Source: Lentzea aerocolonigenes
Lineage (GTDB): Bacteria; Actinomycetota; Actinomycetes; Mycobacteriales; Pseudonocardiaceae
Assembly (NCBI RefSeq): GCF_000974445.1
Contig: NZ_BBOJ01000003.1
Location: 62,001 to 126,000, forward strand
Length of the DNA stretch: 64,000 nucleotides
Reading direction: 5' to 3'
In this document: positions 27,884-39,086 of the stretch, in pieces
Layout of the letters: the number at the start of each line of letters is the position of its first letter
Position numbering within the stretch: position 1 is the stretch's first letter
The notes under the pieces: model-generated
Database searches by the model: none
What the model was told of the DNA's origin: nothing
The model's input: the letters and a program-made list of their open reading frames with translations, nothing else
Position numbers and translations under genes: made by a program

Positions 27884-28890
27884 CACCGGAACAACTCGCC
27901 CTGCGTGACGCCGTCCGCGGTCTGCTCGACAAGCACTCCGACGTGCGCGCCGCCATCGAGACCCCGCACGGCTACGACAAGGACCTGTGGGCCAGGCTGA
28001 CGGACATCGGTGTGCTCCCGATTCCCGAGCAGTACGGCGGATCCGGCGCGACGTTCGACGAAACCCGGATTGCGCTGGAAGAGCTCGGCCGCACCCTCAC
28101 GCCGAGTCCGCTGCTGGCCTCGGCCATCGCCGCGCACGCGCTGCTGACGTCCACCGGCGCCGAGTTCCGCGGGCGGCTGCTGAGGCGGATCGCCGAAGGT
28201 GCCGTCGCGACCCTCGCGTGGGACTCGGTGGCGGTGACGGCCACTCCGGCGATCGACTACCCCGAGGTCAACGCGGCCAGCGACTACCTCGACGGTGCCG
28301 CGCGGTACGTGCTCGACGGCGACCTCGCGGAGATCCTCCTCGTGTCCGACGGCGAGTTCCTGTACGAGGTCGACCCGGCGACACTCAGCCGCGAGCACAC
28401 GCCGACGATCGACCAGACCCGCCGCCTGGCCACCGTCCACCTCTCCAACGCTCCGGCGCTCCGCGTCGGCCGGTGGTCACCCGAGATCCGGGACTTCGCG
28501 CTCGCGGCCCTGAGCGCGGAACAGGTCGGCGCGGCCGCAAGAGCGCTCGAGCTGACCGTGGAGTACACGAAGACACGGGTCCAGTTCGGCAAACCGATCG
28601 GGTCGTTCCAGGCGTTGAAGCACCGCATGGCCGACCTGCACGTGCTGGTCGAGACCGCGCGGTCGGCGGCGCTCGCGGCGAACGACGAGGTGTCCGCGGC
28701 CGTGGCGAAGGTCTACTGCTCCGAGGCGTTCTTCTCCGTCGCCGCCGAGATGGTGCAGCTGCACGGCGGCATCGCGATCACCTGGGAACACGACGCGCAC
28801 CTGTACTTCAAACGGGCTCACGGGAGCCGCCAGTTGTTCGGCAGTCCTCAAGATCACATTCGTCGCCTCACCCGTTTCGCCCACCGGTAG
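27880..28890 (+). CDS. Acyl-CoA dehydrogenase, FadE33-like
   Basis: The 336-residue protein starts at GTG 27880 overlapping the previous stop. It contains GVLPIPEQYGGSGATFDET, the interface segment TRVQFGKPIGSFQALKHRMADLH and LHGGIAITWEHDAHLYFKRA. It belongs to the shorter FadE class that pairs with a second subunit. As the last gene of fadD3-ech-fadE31-fadE32-fadE33 it is expected to act in ring C/D degradation under KstR2. Which of the three FadE genes pair cannot be told from sequence alone. Confidence 0.85.
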   Translation: MTPEQLALRDAVRGLLDKHSDVRAAIETPHGYDKDLWARLTDIGVLPIPEQYGGSGATFDETRIALEELGRTLTPSPLLASAIAAHALLTSTGAEFRGRLLRRIAEGAVATLAWDSVAVTATPAIDYPEVNAASDYLDGAARYVLDGDLAEILLVSDGEFLYEVDPATLSREHTPTIDQTRRLATVHLSNAPALRVGRWSPEIRDFALAALSAEQVGAAARALELTVEYTKTRVQFGKPIGSFQALKHRMADLHVLVETARSAALAANDEVSAAVAKVYCSEAFFSVAAEMVQLHGGIAITWEHDAHLYFKRAHGSRQLFGSPQDHIRRLTRFAHR

Positions 28891-28917
28891 TGGTTCAGCT
28901 ACCTAGACTCCGGCGTC

Positions 28918-29367
28918 GTGGACGAACGAATCCTTGATCCCGACGGCGCGCGGGAGCGGCTGGCCGCGTGGAAGGGCCGGATCGACAAGCTCGCGGCCGA
29001 CACGAAGTCGATGAGCGCGCAGCTGCAGGGATTGCGGATCGTCGCGAAGGACCCCGCGGGCATGGCCGAGGTCACGATCGACTCGACCGGCGCGATGACG
29101 GACCTCAAGCTCACCGACCGGATGACCGGCGCCCGTCCTGAGACCGTGGCGGCGACGATCATGGCCACGCTCGCCGACGCGCGCAAGCAGCTCGCGGAAC
29201 GGTCCAAGGAGATCGTCGCGGAGACCATCGGCACCGAGACGGCGGCGGGGCGCGCCATCGTGGAGAGCGTCGGGCGGCAGCTCGGCGCCGACGAGGCGAA
29301 GCCGAGGCCGGCGGCGGCGGACGACGACGACAACGACGGCCGCAGCTACGTCGAGGAGCGCTGGTGA
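28918..29367 (+). CDS. YbaB/EbfC-family protein, type VII-associated
   Basis: A 149-residue protein with the YbaB/EbfC nucleoid-associated profile: heptad helix RLAAWKGRIDKLAADTKSM, a central strand pair MAEVTIDSTGAMTDLKL, then a second helix and an acidic tail. In actinomycetes such proteins commonly head small operons encoding WXG100/EspC-like secretion substrates, as here, where they are thought to be chaperone-like or regulatory rather than general DNA binders. GTG 28918 follows the fadE33-like gene by 27 bp; it ends in a GTGA overlap with the EspC-like gene. Confidence 0.75.
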   Translation: MDERILDPDGARERLAAWKGRIDKLAADTKSMSAQLQGLRIVAKDPAGMAEVTIDSTGAMTDLKLTDRMTGARPETVAATIMATLADARKQLAERSKEIVAETIGTETAAGRAIVESVGRQLGADEAKPRPAAADDDDNDGRSYVEERW

Positions 29368-29675
29368 CCGGGTTCAACGTCGAGTCCGAGCAGCTGCGGT
29401 CGCACGCCGGCAGCATCGACGCGATCAAGCAGCGGTTCGCCAGGGTCAAGGCCGCCAGCGCGCACATCACCGCGGACGACCAGGCGTACGGGCTGCTGTG
29501 CGGGTGGATCTCCGGCGTCCTCGAGGGCAGGCACACCGAGATCGACGACGTGATCGCCACCGTCGAGAGCAACCTCGAGCTCGTCTCGAAGGAGCTCCGC
29601 GCGAGCGCGGACGAGTACGCCGCGGCCGACCAGGCCAACAGCGACCGGATCAAGTCGGCGGGAGGGGCGCGGTGA
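29364..29675 (+). CDS. EspC-like small type VII secretion substrate
   Basis: The 103-residue all-helical protein resembles the ESX-1-associated EspC/DUF2580 family: FNVESEQLRSHAGSIDAI at the start, a WISG turn around residue 48, and a second amphipathic helix ending YAAADQANSDRI. Such proteins form helical hairpins and are exported with a partner by type VII secretion. It overlaps both neighbours by 4 bp. No ESX core genes are in the window, so export would rely on a system elsewhere. Confidence 0.72.
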   Translation: MTGFNVESEQLRSHAGSIDAIKQRFARVKAASAHITADDQAYGLLCGWISGVLEGRHTEIDDVIATVESNLELVSKELRASADEYAAADQANSDRIKSAGGAR

Positions 29676-30373
29676 CGGAGGGTTCGCTCGTCGCGCCGGT
29701 CCAGTCGTCCCGCGAGGCGTGGACGGGGTCGAGCCTCGCGGACGGCATCGAGGGCCTCGTCGACGCGATCAAGAGCGAGGGCTGGGTCGACGACGCGCTC
29801 GCGGGGACGTCGCTCGCCGTCGACGTCGCGGCGAGCGTGCTCGACCCGATCAGCGCGTTGCTGTCCAACGGCCTCGGCTGGGCGATCGAGTACTTCGACC
29901 CGTTGCGCGAGGTGCTCGACGACCTGACCGGCAAGCCGGACGTCGTCAGGTCGCACGCCGCGACCTGGAACAACATGGCGACCGAGCTCGCCGACATGGC
30001 CACCGACCTGCGCGCGGACCTGGAGAGCGACCTCATCGGCTGGGAGGGCGACGCGTCCGAGGCCTACCAGCGGCTGATGGTCAACAACGTCGACGCCATC
30101 GGTGGCCTGTCCGCGATCGCGGCGGCGATGGCGGCCGCGACCGAGGGCGCGGGCGGACTGGTCGAGATGACCCGCGAGATCGTCCGCGACCTGATCGCCG
30201 ACCTGGTGGCCAGGGTGATCGTGTGGGCCGTCGAGGCGATCTTCGTCGTCACGATCCCGGTGATCGCGGCCCAGATCGTGGCGGCCGTCGTCAAGTGGGC
30301 CGCGCGCATCCTCACGTACACGACGGGCCTGATCAACAGCCTGACCAACCTCACGAAGCTGCTGAACGGATAA
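29672..30373 (+). CDS. WXG100-like secretion-targeting protein with hydrophobic C-terminus
   Basis: Starting at GTG 29672 (GTGA overlap) the protein is 233 residues. It has a WXG100-like core with the turn GWEGDASEAYQRL near residue 118, preceded by a helix on TWNNMATELADMATDL. The C-terminal third is strongly hydrophobic (VRDLIADLVARVIVWAVEAI and beyond). This architecture is common as the targeting half of actinobacterial polymorphic toxins. Here the toxin domain is on the next gene, so this protein may act as a separate export partner for it. Confidence 0.72.
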   Translation: MTEGSLVAPVQSSREAWTGSSLADGIEGLVDAIKSEGWVDDALAGTSLAVDVAASVLDPISALLSNGLGWAIEYFDPLREVLDDLTGKPDVVRSHAATWNNMATELADMATDLRADLESDLIGWEGDASEAYQRLMVNNVDAIGGLSAIAAAMAAATEGAGGLVEMTREIVRDLIADLVARVIVWAVEAIFVVTIPVIAAQIVAAVVKWAARILTYTTGLINSLTNLTKLLNG

Positions 30374-30380
30374 GGCCTCG

Positions 30381-31184
30381 ATGACCCCGAAACCCAAGAA
30401 TCCGGGCGGCGGCGGCACCCCTGGGCACGGCGGCGGCACCCCGCCGAAGAAGAAGCCCTCGCAGCAGCACGGCAACATCAACGCGGGCGCCGGCCTGTCC
30501 AGCGCGACCAAGGCCGCCAAGGCCACCGCGCAGGCGGGCACGCCCGGCGGCGGCAACAACTCCGGCACCCCGGCGAACAAGCCCGGCAACCAGCAGGGCA
30601 ACAACCAGCCGACGAAGAAACCGCTGCCGCCCAAGCCGACCACGCCGCCCAAAGCGGACGACATCCACCACAGCGATGCGTCCAAAGAGCACATCATCCA
30701 CGGTGACGGTGGCAAACAGGGCGGCCACATCGCGGGCACCGGGTTCTCGAACAAGACCGAGTTCCCGAAGGGCTGGGACGAGGCCAAGATCCTCGACGCC
30801 GCGCACCAGGTCACCCAGCAGGGCCCACCGGTGACCGGGCCCAAACCCACCAAAGACGCCGACGGCAACCCGGCGTGGGCGTACAACTACGAGGGCATGG
30901 TCGACGGCGTTCTCGTCAGGACGACAGTGCTGTCCAACGGCGAGATCCGCACGTCGTTCCCGCCGGACGCCACGAACCCCGGCGTGATCCTCAACCCGCC
31001 CGCGCCCACGCCTGCGCCGCAGGGAATTCCGCAGGGCAACCCGCCGCGCTACAGCAACCCCGCCGCAGGTGGTGACGGCAGCTGGACCTGGGAGGGCCCG
31101 AAGGGCGACCGTGTCATCAGGATCGTCCAGGACGATCAGGGTAACGTCACCAAAACCGATCTCGGCCCGTACAAGAAGAAGTGA
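30381..31184 (+). CDS. EndoU-type nuclease toxin with low-complexity N-terminus
   Basis: The 267-residue protein opens with about 95 residues of Pro/Gly/Lys/Gln-rich linker and then has a domain resembling bacterial EndoU RNase toxins: KEHIIHGDGGKQGGHIAGTG with candidate catalytic H107 and H116, FPKGWDEAKILDAAHQV, and the closing GEIRTSFPP (T191/S192). EndoU toxins cleave RNA and often end polymorphic toxins. Unusually there is a further 70-residue tail after the domain and no fused targeting domain. The next gene is a likely immunity protein. Activity is inferred from motif pattern only. Confidence 0.72.
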   Translation: MTPKPKNPGGGGTPGHGGGTPPKKKPSQQHGNINAGAGLSSATKAAKATAQAGTPGGGNNSGTPANKPGNQQGNNQPTKKPLPPKPTTPPKADDIHHSDASKEHIIHGDGGKQGGHIAGTGFSNKTEFPKGWDEAKILDAAHQVTQQGPPVTGPKPTKDADGNPAWAYNYEGMVDGVLVRTTVLSNGEIRTSFPPDATNPGVILNPPAPTPAPQGIPQGNPPRYSNPAAGGDGSWTWEGPKGDRVIRIVQDDQGNVTKTDLGPYKKK

Positions 31185-31189
31185 CGCAC

Positions 31190-31783
31190 ATGGATGTGAA
31201 GACGTACGCGACGGTCACCGACCTGTGCGCGCGGCTCGCGGGCCGGTTGGAAGACGACACCCTGCGTTCGGTGCGCGAGGACTACTTCGGCGGCGAGCCC
31301 GCGCAGGCCGAGGCGACACTGCTGCTGTCCATGGCGTACGAGAACATCGGCATCACGGCCGAGGAACGCGCGTTGATCGCGTCCACATTGGATGATCCGG
31401 ACAGCCCCGACCTCGCCGCGGTGCCGAGCATCGACGAGGTGCCACCGGTGCCGTACCGCTTCAGCGCTCAGGCGCCCGCCTCCGCCCCGGACCCGAGCAA
31501 GGCCGACGTCGTGCTGTCCGCCGACGCCGCCCGCCACGGCGGCCGCCGGTTGCGCCGGGCGTGGCGCGAACCGCTCGACGGCGCCCCGGACACGGCGAAG
31601 TGGGTGTACGTGCTGCAGACGTCGGAGACCGCGAACCTGCTGGGCGCGTTCGCCGGCCTCTCCGGACGGTTGTGGGTGGTGCTGAAGGAGAAGTGGCCGC
31701 TGGAGGTCGTGGTGGAGGGCAGGCTGCTGCCGCCGTACCAGGCTGCCGCGGTGACGGTGGCGCCGCAGGTCTGGAGCCTCTAG
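31190..31783 (+). CDS. Probable immunity protein for the EndoU toxin
   Basis: A 197-residue (206 bases less likely start at GTG 31181) acidic N-terminal helical part is followed by a proline-rich linker and a C-terminal beta-rich section (KWVYVLQTSETANLLGAF and VVLKEKWPLEVVVEG). No family was recognised. Placement directly after a toxin gene with 5 bp separation, acidic character and lack of an export signal are the usual marks of a cognate immunity protein. Its stop codon overlaps that of the convergent merR gene. Confidence 0.55.
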   Translation: MDVKTYATVTDLCARLAGRLEDDTLRSVREDYFGGEPAQAEATLLLSMAYENIGITAEERALIASTLDDPDSPDLAAVPSIDEVPPVPYRFSAQAPASAPDPSKADVVLSADAARHGGRRLRRAWREPLDGAPDTAKWVYVLQTSETANLLGAFAGLSGRLWVVLKEKWPLEVVVEGRLLPPYQAAAVTVAPQVWSL

Positions 31784-32169
31784 GCCAGGCGTTCCAGGAG
31801 GCGCTGGAACTTCGGGCACTCCATGTGGCTCGGCGCCGCGCAGGCCGCCGCGTGCCGCAGCCCGTCCCGCATCACGGTGAGCCGCCGGATGGTCGCGTCC
31901 AGCTCGTCCGCCTTGCTCGTGAGCAACGCGCGGTCGAGCTGCGGGCGGCCGTCCGGCGCGAACATCCGCGCGATCTCGTCGAGCGTGAAGCCCGCGGCCC
32001 GGCCGACCGAGATCAGCGCCAGCCGCTGGAAGACCTCCTTCCCGAACACGCGCGTGAGGCCCCGCCGGCCCACCGAGCCGATCAGGCCGCGCTCCTCGTA
32101 GTAGCGCAGGGTCGAGGCGGGGACGCCGGAGCGCCGCACCACCTCGCCGATTCCGAGTTCTTCCACCAC
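31780..32169 (-). CDS. MerR-family transcriptional regulator
   Basis: The 129-residue protein has the MerR winged-helix start IGEVVRRSGVPASTLRYYEERGL, the RVFGKEVFQRLALI second part, a dimerisation helix and a C-terminal AACAAPSHMECPKF with two cysteines that could form a ligand or metal site. The start is GTG 32169; the frame continues upstream only into the divergent methyltransferase gene. It faces that gene across a 39-bp gap containing an inverted repeat between candidate promoter hexamers, the classic MerR position. Effector unknown. Confidence 0.85.
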   Translation of the reverse strand: MVEELGIGEVVRRSGVPASTLRYYEERGLIGSVGRRGLTRVFGKEVFQRLALISVGRAAGFTLDEIARMFAPDGRPQLDRALLTSKADELDATIRRLTVMRDGLRHAAACAAPSHMECPKFQRLLERLA

Positions 32170-32171
32170 AC

Positions 32172-32199
32172 TTGACCTCAAGCCGACTTGAAGTAGGAC
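32172..32199 (+). promoter_or_regulatory. MerR-type promoter with inverted repeat
   Basis: TTGACC (32172-32177) and TAGGAC (32194-32199) could be the -35 and -10 elements of the methyltransferase gene. Between them ACCTCAAG-CCGA-CTTGAAGT (32175-32194) is an 8-base inverted repeat with one mismatch, as expected for a MerR dimer bound inside the spacer. The 16-base spacing is shorter than the 19 usual for MerR promoters. Confidence 0.5.
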
Positions 32200-32208
32200 G
32201 GTAGGAGC

Positions 32209-33030
32209 ATGACACCTGAGGTCAACAGCGAACAGGCGGCACTGTGGAACGGCCCCGGCGGGCACGGCTGGGCCGCGGCACGGGACATGGTCGACGTGGT
32301 TCTCCAGCCGTACGAGGACCTGCTCGTGGCGGCCGCGACCGAGCGCCCGCGCACCGGAGTGCTCGACGTCGGGTGCGGCACCGGCGGCGTGACTAGGGCG
32401 ATCGCGGCGGCGCTCGGTGACGTGCCGTGTCTCGGCGTGGACATCTCCGGTCCGCAGATCGCCGTCGCCCAGGAGACCGCCCGTGCGCGGTTCGTGGAGG
32501 CGGACGCGCAGATCCACCCCTTCAAGCCCGAGTTCGACCTGATCGTGTCGCGGTTCGGGGTCATGTTCTTCGACGACCCGGTGGCGGCGTTCCGCAACCT
32601 CCGCAACGCTGCCAAGCCGGGCGGCGAGCTGCGGGTCGTCGTCTGGCGCGACAAAGACGAGAACCCGTTCATGACGGCCGCGGAACGGGCCGTCGCACCG
32701 CTGATGCCGGACCTGCCGACGTTCGACCCCGACGGGCCCGGGCCGTACGGGCTCGCGGACCCGGGCAGGGCCCGCAAGATCCTCGACGAGAGCGGCTGGA
32801 CCGGGATCGAGTTCCGCGAGGTCGACCTGACCTGCTCGATGCCAGAGGACGTGCTGCCGCAGTACCTCACGATGCTCGGACCGGTCGGCCGGGCGCTCCA
32901 GACGATGGACGAGCAAAAACGCGACGAGGTCCTCAAGACCGTGCTGCGCGCGTTCGACCCGTTCGTCGAGGACGGGCAGGTCAGCTTCCCCAGCGCCGCT
33001 TGGGAGATCAAGGCCCTAAATCCACTCTGA
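32209..33030 (+). CDS. Class I SAM-dependent methyltransferase
   Basis: A 273-residue protein of the UbiE/Methyltransf_11 type: SAM-binding motif I VLDVGCGTGGVTRAIA, acidic loop GVDISG, and VSRFGVMFFDDPVAAFRNL around motif IV. The N-terminal NSEQAALWNGPGGHGWA segment is typical of actinobacterial small-molecule methyltransferases. It is divergently paired with merR, so likely induced by the MerR ligand. Substrate is unknown; no steroid-specific feature was seen. It overlaps the convergent hsaB by 15 bp. Confidence 0.83.
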   Translation: MTPEVNSEQAALWNGPGGHGWAAARDMVDVVLQPYEDLLVAAATERPRTGVLDVGCGTGGVTRAIAAALGDVPCLGVDISGPQIAVAQETARARFVEADAQIHPFKPEFDLIVSRFGVMFFDDPVAAFRNLRNAAKPGGELRVVVWRDKDENPFMTAAERAVAPLMPDLPTFDPDGPGPYGLADPGRARKILDESGWTGIEFREVDLTCSMPEDVLPQYLTMLGPVGRALQTMDEQKRDEVLKTVLRAFDPFVEDGQVSFPSAAWEIKALNPL

Positions 33031-33566
33031 CTGGCGCTGCCAGGTCAAGAGGTTGTCCAGGACCTCGCCCGACCAGCCGCGGGTGTCCAGCTCGGCGTGC
33101 CTGGCGTAGCTGCCGCGGTAGAACAGCAGCGGCTGCGCATCACGCAGCGGGCCGAGCTCGACGACCGAGCCGATCACGATGTGGTGGTCGCCGGCGTCGT
33201 GCACCACCGACACCTCGCAGTCGACCCACGTGAGGGCGCCGTCGAGCACCGGGGCACCGGTGGCCGACGGCGTCCACGACACGCTCGCGAACTTGTCCGC
33301 GCCCGCCTTGCCGAACACCGTCGACACGTCGCGCTGGTCCTCGGCGAGCACGTTCACGCAGAACGAGCCCGAAGCCGCTATCGCCGCCCAGCTGCGGGAT
33401 GTCCGTTGTGGACAGAACAGCACCAGCGGCGGGTCCAGTGACAACGCGGCGAACGACTGGCAGGCGAACCCCACCGGACCGTCCGGGGACATGCCGGTCA
33501 CCACGGTCACCCCCGTGCAGAAGTGACCGAGAACGGAACGGTAGTGGGCCGCTGTTTCCGACCGCA

Positions 33567-33567
<1 letters not shown>
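33016..33567 (-). CDS. hsaB: Flavin reductase component HsaB
   Basis: The 183-residue flavin reductase begins at ATG 33567 overlapping the hsaC stop (TGATG). Segments HFCTGVTVVTG, GFACQSFAALSLDPPLVLFCP and the late HDAGDHH with LLFYRG agree closely with my recollection of Rv3567c. HsaB uses NADH to make reduced FMN for the oxygenase HsaA, which hydroxylates the aromatised ring A. It is the last gene of an eight-gene minus-strand run ending convergently with the methyltransferase. Confidence 0.94.
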
Positions 33568-36451
<2,884 letters not shown>

Positions 36452-36455
<4 letters not shown>

Positions 36456-37462
36456 CGGACGTTCTCCCTGCTCAGCTCCAGTGCGATGTCGATCAGCTGG
36501 TCCTCTTGCCCGCCGACGAGCTTGCGTTCGCCCGCGCGGACGAGGATGTGCGCGCCGGACACGCCGTAGCGTTGTGCCTGCGTGTACGCGTGCTTGAGGA
36601 AGCTGGAGTAGACGCCCGCGTAGCCCATCATCAGCGCCATCCGGTCGAGCAGGCACTCCTCGGGCATGACGGGCCGGACGACGTCCTCGGCCGCGTCCAC
36701 GATCTTGAAGAAGTCGACGCCGGTGGAGAACCCCAGCTTGTCGCAGACCCCGACGAACGCCTCCAGCGGCGTGTTCCCCGCGCCCGCGCCGAAGCCGCGC
36801 ACGCTGCCGTCGATCTGCTTCGCGCCCGCCCTCGCCGCGGCGACGGAGTTCGCGACGCTCAGCCCGAGGTTCTCGTGGCCGTGGAACCCGACCTGGGCGT
36901 CGTCCCCGAGCTCGTCGACCAGCGCCGCGACCCGATCGGACACCTGTTCCAGCACCAGGGCTCCCGCCGAGTCGACCACGTAGACGCACTGACAACCGGC
37001 GTCCGCCATGATTCGCGCCTGCTTCGCCAACGCTTCCGGCGGCTGCGAGTGCGCCATCATCAGGAACCCGACGGTCTCCAGCCCGCGCTCGCGGGCGAGC
37101 TGGAAGTGCTGCACCGAGACGTCGGCCTCGGTGCAGTGCGTGGCGATCCGGACGATCGACGCACCGTTGTCCTGGGACACCAGGATGTCGTCCTTCACGC
37201 CGACACCCGGCAGCATCAGCACGGCGATCTTCGCCTGCTGCGCCGTCTCGGCCGCGACCTTGATCAGCTCCTGCTCCGGCGTGAGGCTGAAGCCGTAGTT
37301 GAACGAGGAACCGCCCAGCCCGTCGCCGTGCGTCACCTCGATCACCGGCACCCCGGCGCCGTCCAGTGCCGCCACGATCGAGCGGACGTCCTCGACGGTG
37401 AACTGGTGTCGTTTGTGGTGCGAGCCGTCACGCAGTGACGTGTCGGTCAACCGCAGCTGCAC
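36452..37462 (-). CDS. hsaF: 4-Hydroxy-2-oxoacid aldolase HsaF
   Basis: A 336-residue DmpG-family aldolase: [18 protein letters not shown] holds the base and metal-binding residues, [16 protein letters not shown] the metal-binding HxH, and the C-terminal half has the communication domain with [16 protein letters not shown]. It cleaves 4-hydroxy-2-oxohexanoate to pyruvate and propanal, channelled to HsaG. Start GTG 37462 lies 35 bp inside the end of hsaG, an overlap expected for a tight two-subunit complex. Confidence 0.94.
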
Positions 37463-38306
37463 GAGCGATCTCCTCCCCCACCTTGGTCGCGGCGGCCGTC
37501 ATGATGTCGAGATTTCCCGCGTACGGCGGCAGGAAGTCGCCGGCGCCCTCGATCTCCACGAAGATCGCCACCCGGCCGGCGTCGTACTGCGGTTCCCTCA
37601 GCAGCCGGAAACCCGGTACGTACGAACGGATGTCGGTCTCCATCCGCGCGATCGAGTCCGTGATCGCCTCGGTGTCGGCGTCCGCCGGGATCGCGCAGAA
37701 GATCGTGTCGCGCATGATCATCGGCGGGTTCGCCGGGTTCAGCACGATGATCGCTTTACCCCTCGAAGCTCCCCCGATCGCCTCGATGCCCTTGCTGGTC
37801 GTGCGGGTGAACTCGTCGATGTTGGCCCGCGTCCCCGGTCCCGCGGACACCGACGCCACGCTCGCGACGATCTCCGCGTACTCCACCGGGACAACGCGGG
37901 AAACGGCGTGCACCATCGGAATCGTGGCCTGGCCGCCGCACGTGATCAGGTTGATGTTGGGGGCGTCCTGGTGCTCGCCGAGGTTCACGGGCGGCACGAC
38001 GTACGGCCCGACCGCCGCCGGTGTCAGGTCGATCGCCCGGATGCCCGCCTCCGCGTAACGCGGGGCGTTGGCCCGGTGCACCGCCGCGGACGTCGCCTCG
38101 AAGACGATGTCCGGCAGCTCCTCCTGACGCAGCAACCACTCCGCGCCGTCGACCGAGACCTCAAGGCCCAGCGACGCCGCGCGCTTCAGCCCCTCGCTGG
38201 CCGGGTCGATGCCCACCATCCAACGAGGTTCCAGCACGTCGGAGCGCAGGAGCTTGTAGAGCAGGTCGGTGCCGATGTTGCCGGAGCCGACGATGGCCGC
38301 CTTCAC
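37428..38306 (-). CDS. hsaG: Acylating aldehyde dehydrogenase HsaG
   Basis: A 292-residue DmpF-type dehydrogenase: Rossmann motif [14 protein letters not shown], the catalytic cysteine in [13 protein letters not shown], and [14 protein letters not shown]. It converts propanal, or acetaldehyde, from HsaF into the acyl-CoA with NAD reduction. GTG 38306 lies 9 bp after hsaE. The pairing hsaE-hsaG-hsaF follows the mycobacterial order. Confidence 0.94.
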   Translation of the reverse strand: MKAAIVGSGNIGTDLLYKLLRSDVLEPRWMVGIDPASEGLKRAASLGLEVSVDGAEWLLRQEELPDIVFEATSAAVHRANAPRYAEAGIRAIDLTPAAVGPYVVPPVNLGEHQDAPNINLITCGGQATIPMVHAVSRVVPVEYAEIVASVASVSAGPGTRANIDEFTRTTSKGIEAIGGASRGKAIIVLNPANPPMIMRDTIFCAIPADADTEAITDSIARMETDIRSYVPGFRLLREPQYDAGRVAIFVEIEGAGDFLPPYAGNLDIMTAAATKVGEEIARAAAVDRHVTA

Positions 38307-38315
38307 CCAGTCACC

Positions 38316-39086
38316 TCACTCGAATTTCAGGTCGACAGAACCAAGTCCGGCGAACTCGGCGTGGAACTCGTCGCCAGGCCGGGCGTCGATGGCGCGCGTG
38401 CACGAACCCGGCAGCACGATGTCGCCCGCCAGCAACCGGACGCCGAACGAGGCGACCTTCCCGGCGAGCCACGCCACCGCGATCGCCGGGTCGCCCAGCA
38501 CCGCGTCACCACGGCCCTCGGCGACCACCTCACCGTTGCGGCGCAACGTGGCCGCGACCGCACCGATGTCTATTTCGGACGGACGGACGCGTTCGGAGCC
38601 CAGCATGAACCCGGCCGACGACGCGTTGTCCGCGATGGTGTCCTGCAGGCCGATCCGCCAGTTCTCGATCCGGCTGTCGATCAGCTCGATGGCCGGCGCG
38701 ACGAACTCGGTGGCGGCCAGCACGTCCTCGACCGTGCAGCCCTCGCCCGGCAGGTCGCGCGCGAGCAGGAACGCGATCTCCACCTCGACCCGCGGGTACA
38801 GGTACGCCGACGCGTCCGCCGTGCCCGCGAGCTGCATGTCGTCGAGCAGGTGGCCGTAGTCGGGCTCGTCGACGCCCATCATCTGCTGCATCGCCAGCGA
38901 CGACAGGCCGACCTTGTGGCCGATCACGTCGCGGTTGCGGTGCCGGACGTTGAGCAGCTGGATCTCGTAGGCGTCCACCACGTCGATGTCCGGATACAGC
39001 TCGACCAGCGGTTTGATCGGCACGCGGTCGCGTTCGGCCACGCGCAGCAACTCGGCCGCCGCTTCCCTGGACTGGATCGTCAGCAC
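38316..39086 (-). CDS. hsaE: 2-Hydroxypentadienoate-type hydratase HsaE
   Basis: From GTG 39086, four bases after GGGGAGG, the protein is 256 residues. It has the MhpD/4-oxalocrotonate decarboxylase-like fold with GHKVGLSSLAMQQMMGV, the metal-binding VEVEIAFLLARDLPG and DSRIENWRIGLQDTIADNASSAG. HsaE hydrates 2-hydroxyhexa-2,4-dienoate to 4-hydroxy-2-oxohexanoate for HsaF. It overlaps the preceding flavoprotein gene by 7 bp. Confidence 0.93.
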   Translation of the reverse strand: MLTIQSREAAAELLRVAERDRVPIKPLVELYPDIDVVDAYEIQLLNVRHRNRDVIGHKVGLSSLAMQQMMGVDEPDYGHLLDDMQLAGTADASAYLYPRVEVEIAFLLARDLPGEGCTVEDVLAATEFVAPAIELIDSRIENWRIGLQDTIADNASSAGFMLGSERVRPSEIDIGAVAATLRRNGEVVAEGRGDAVLGDPAIAVAWLAGKVASFGVRLLAGDIVLPGSCTRAIDARPGDEFHAEFAGLGSVDLKFE

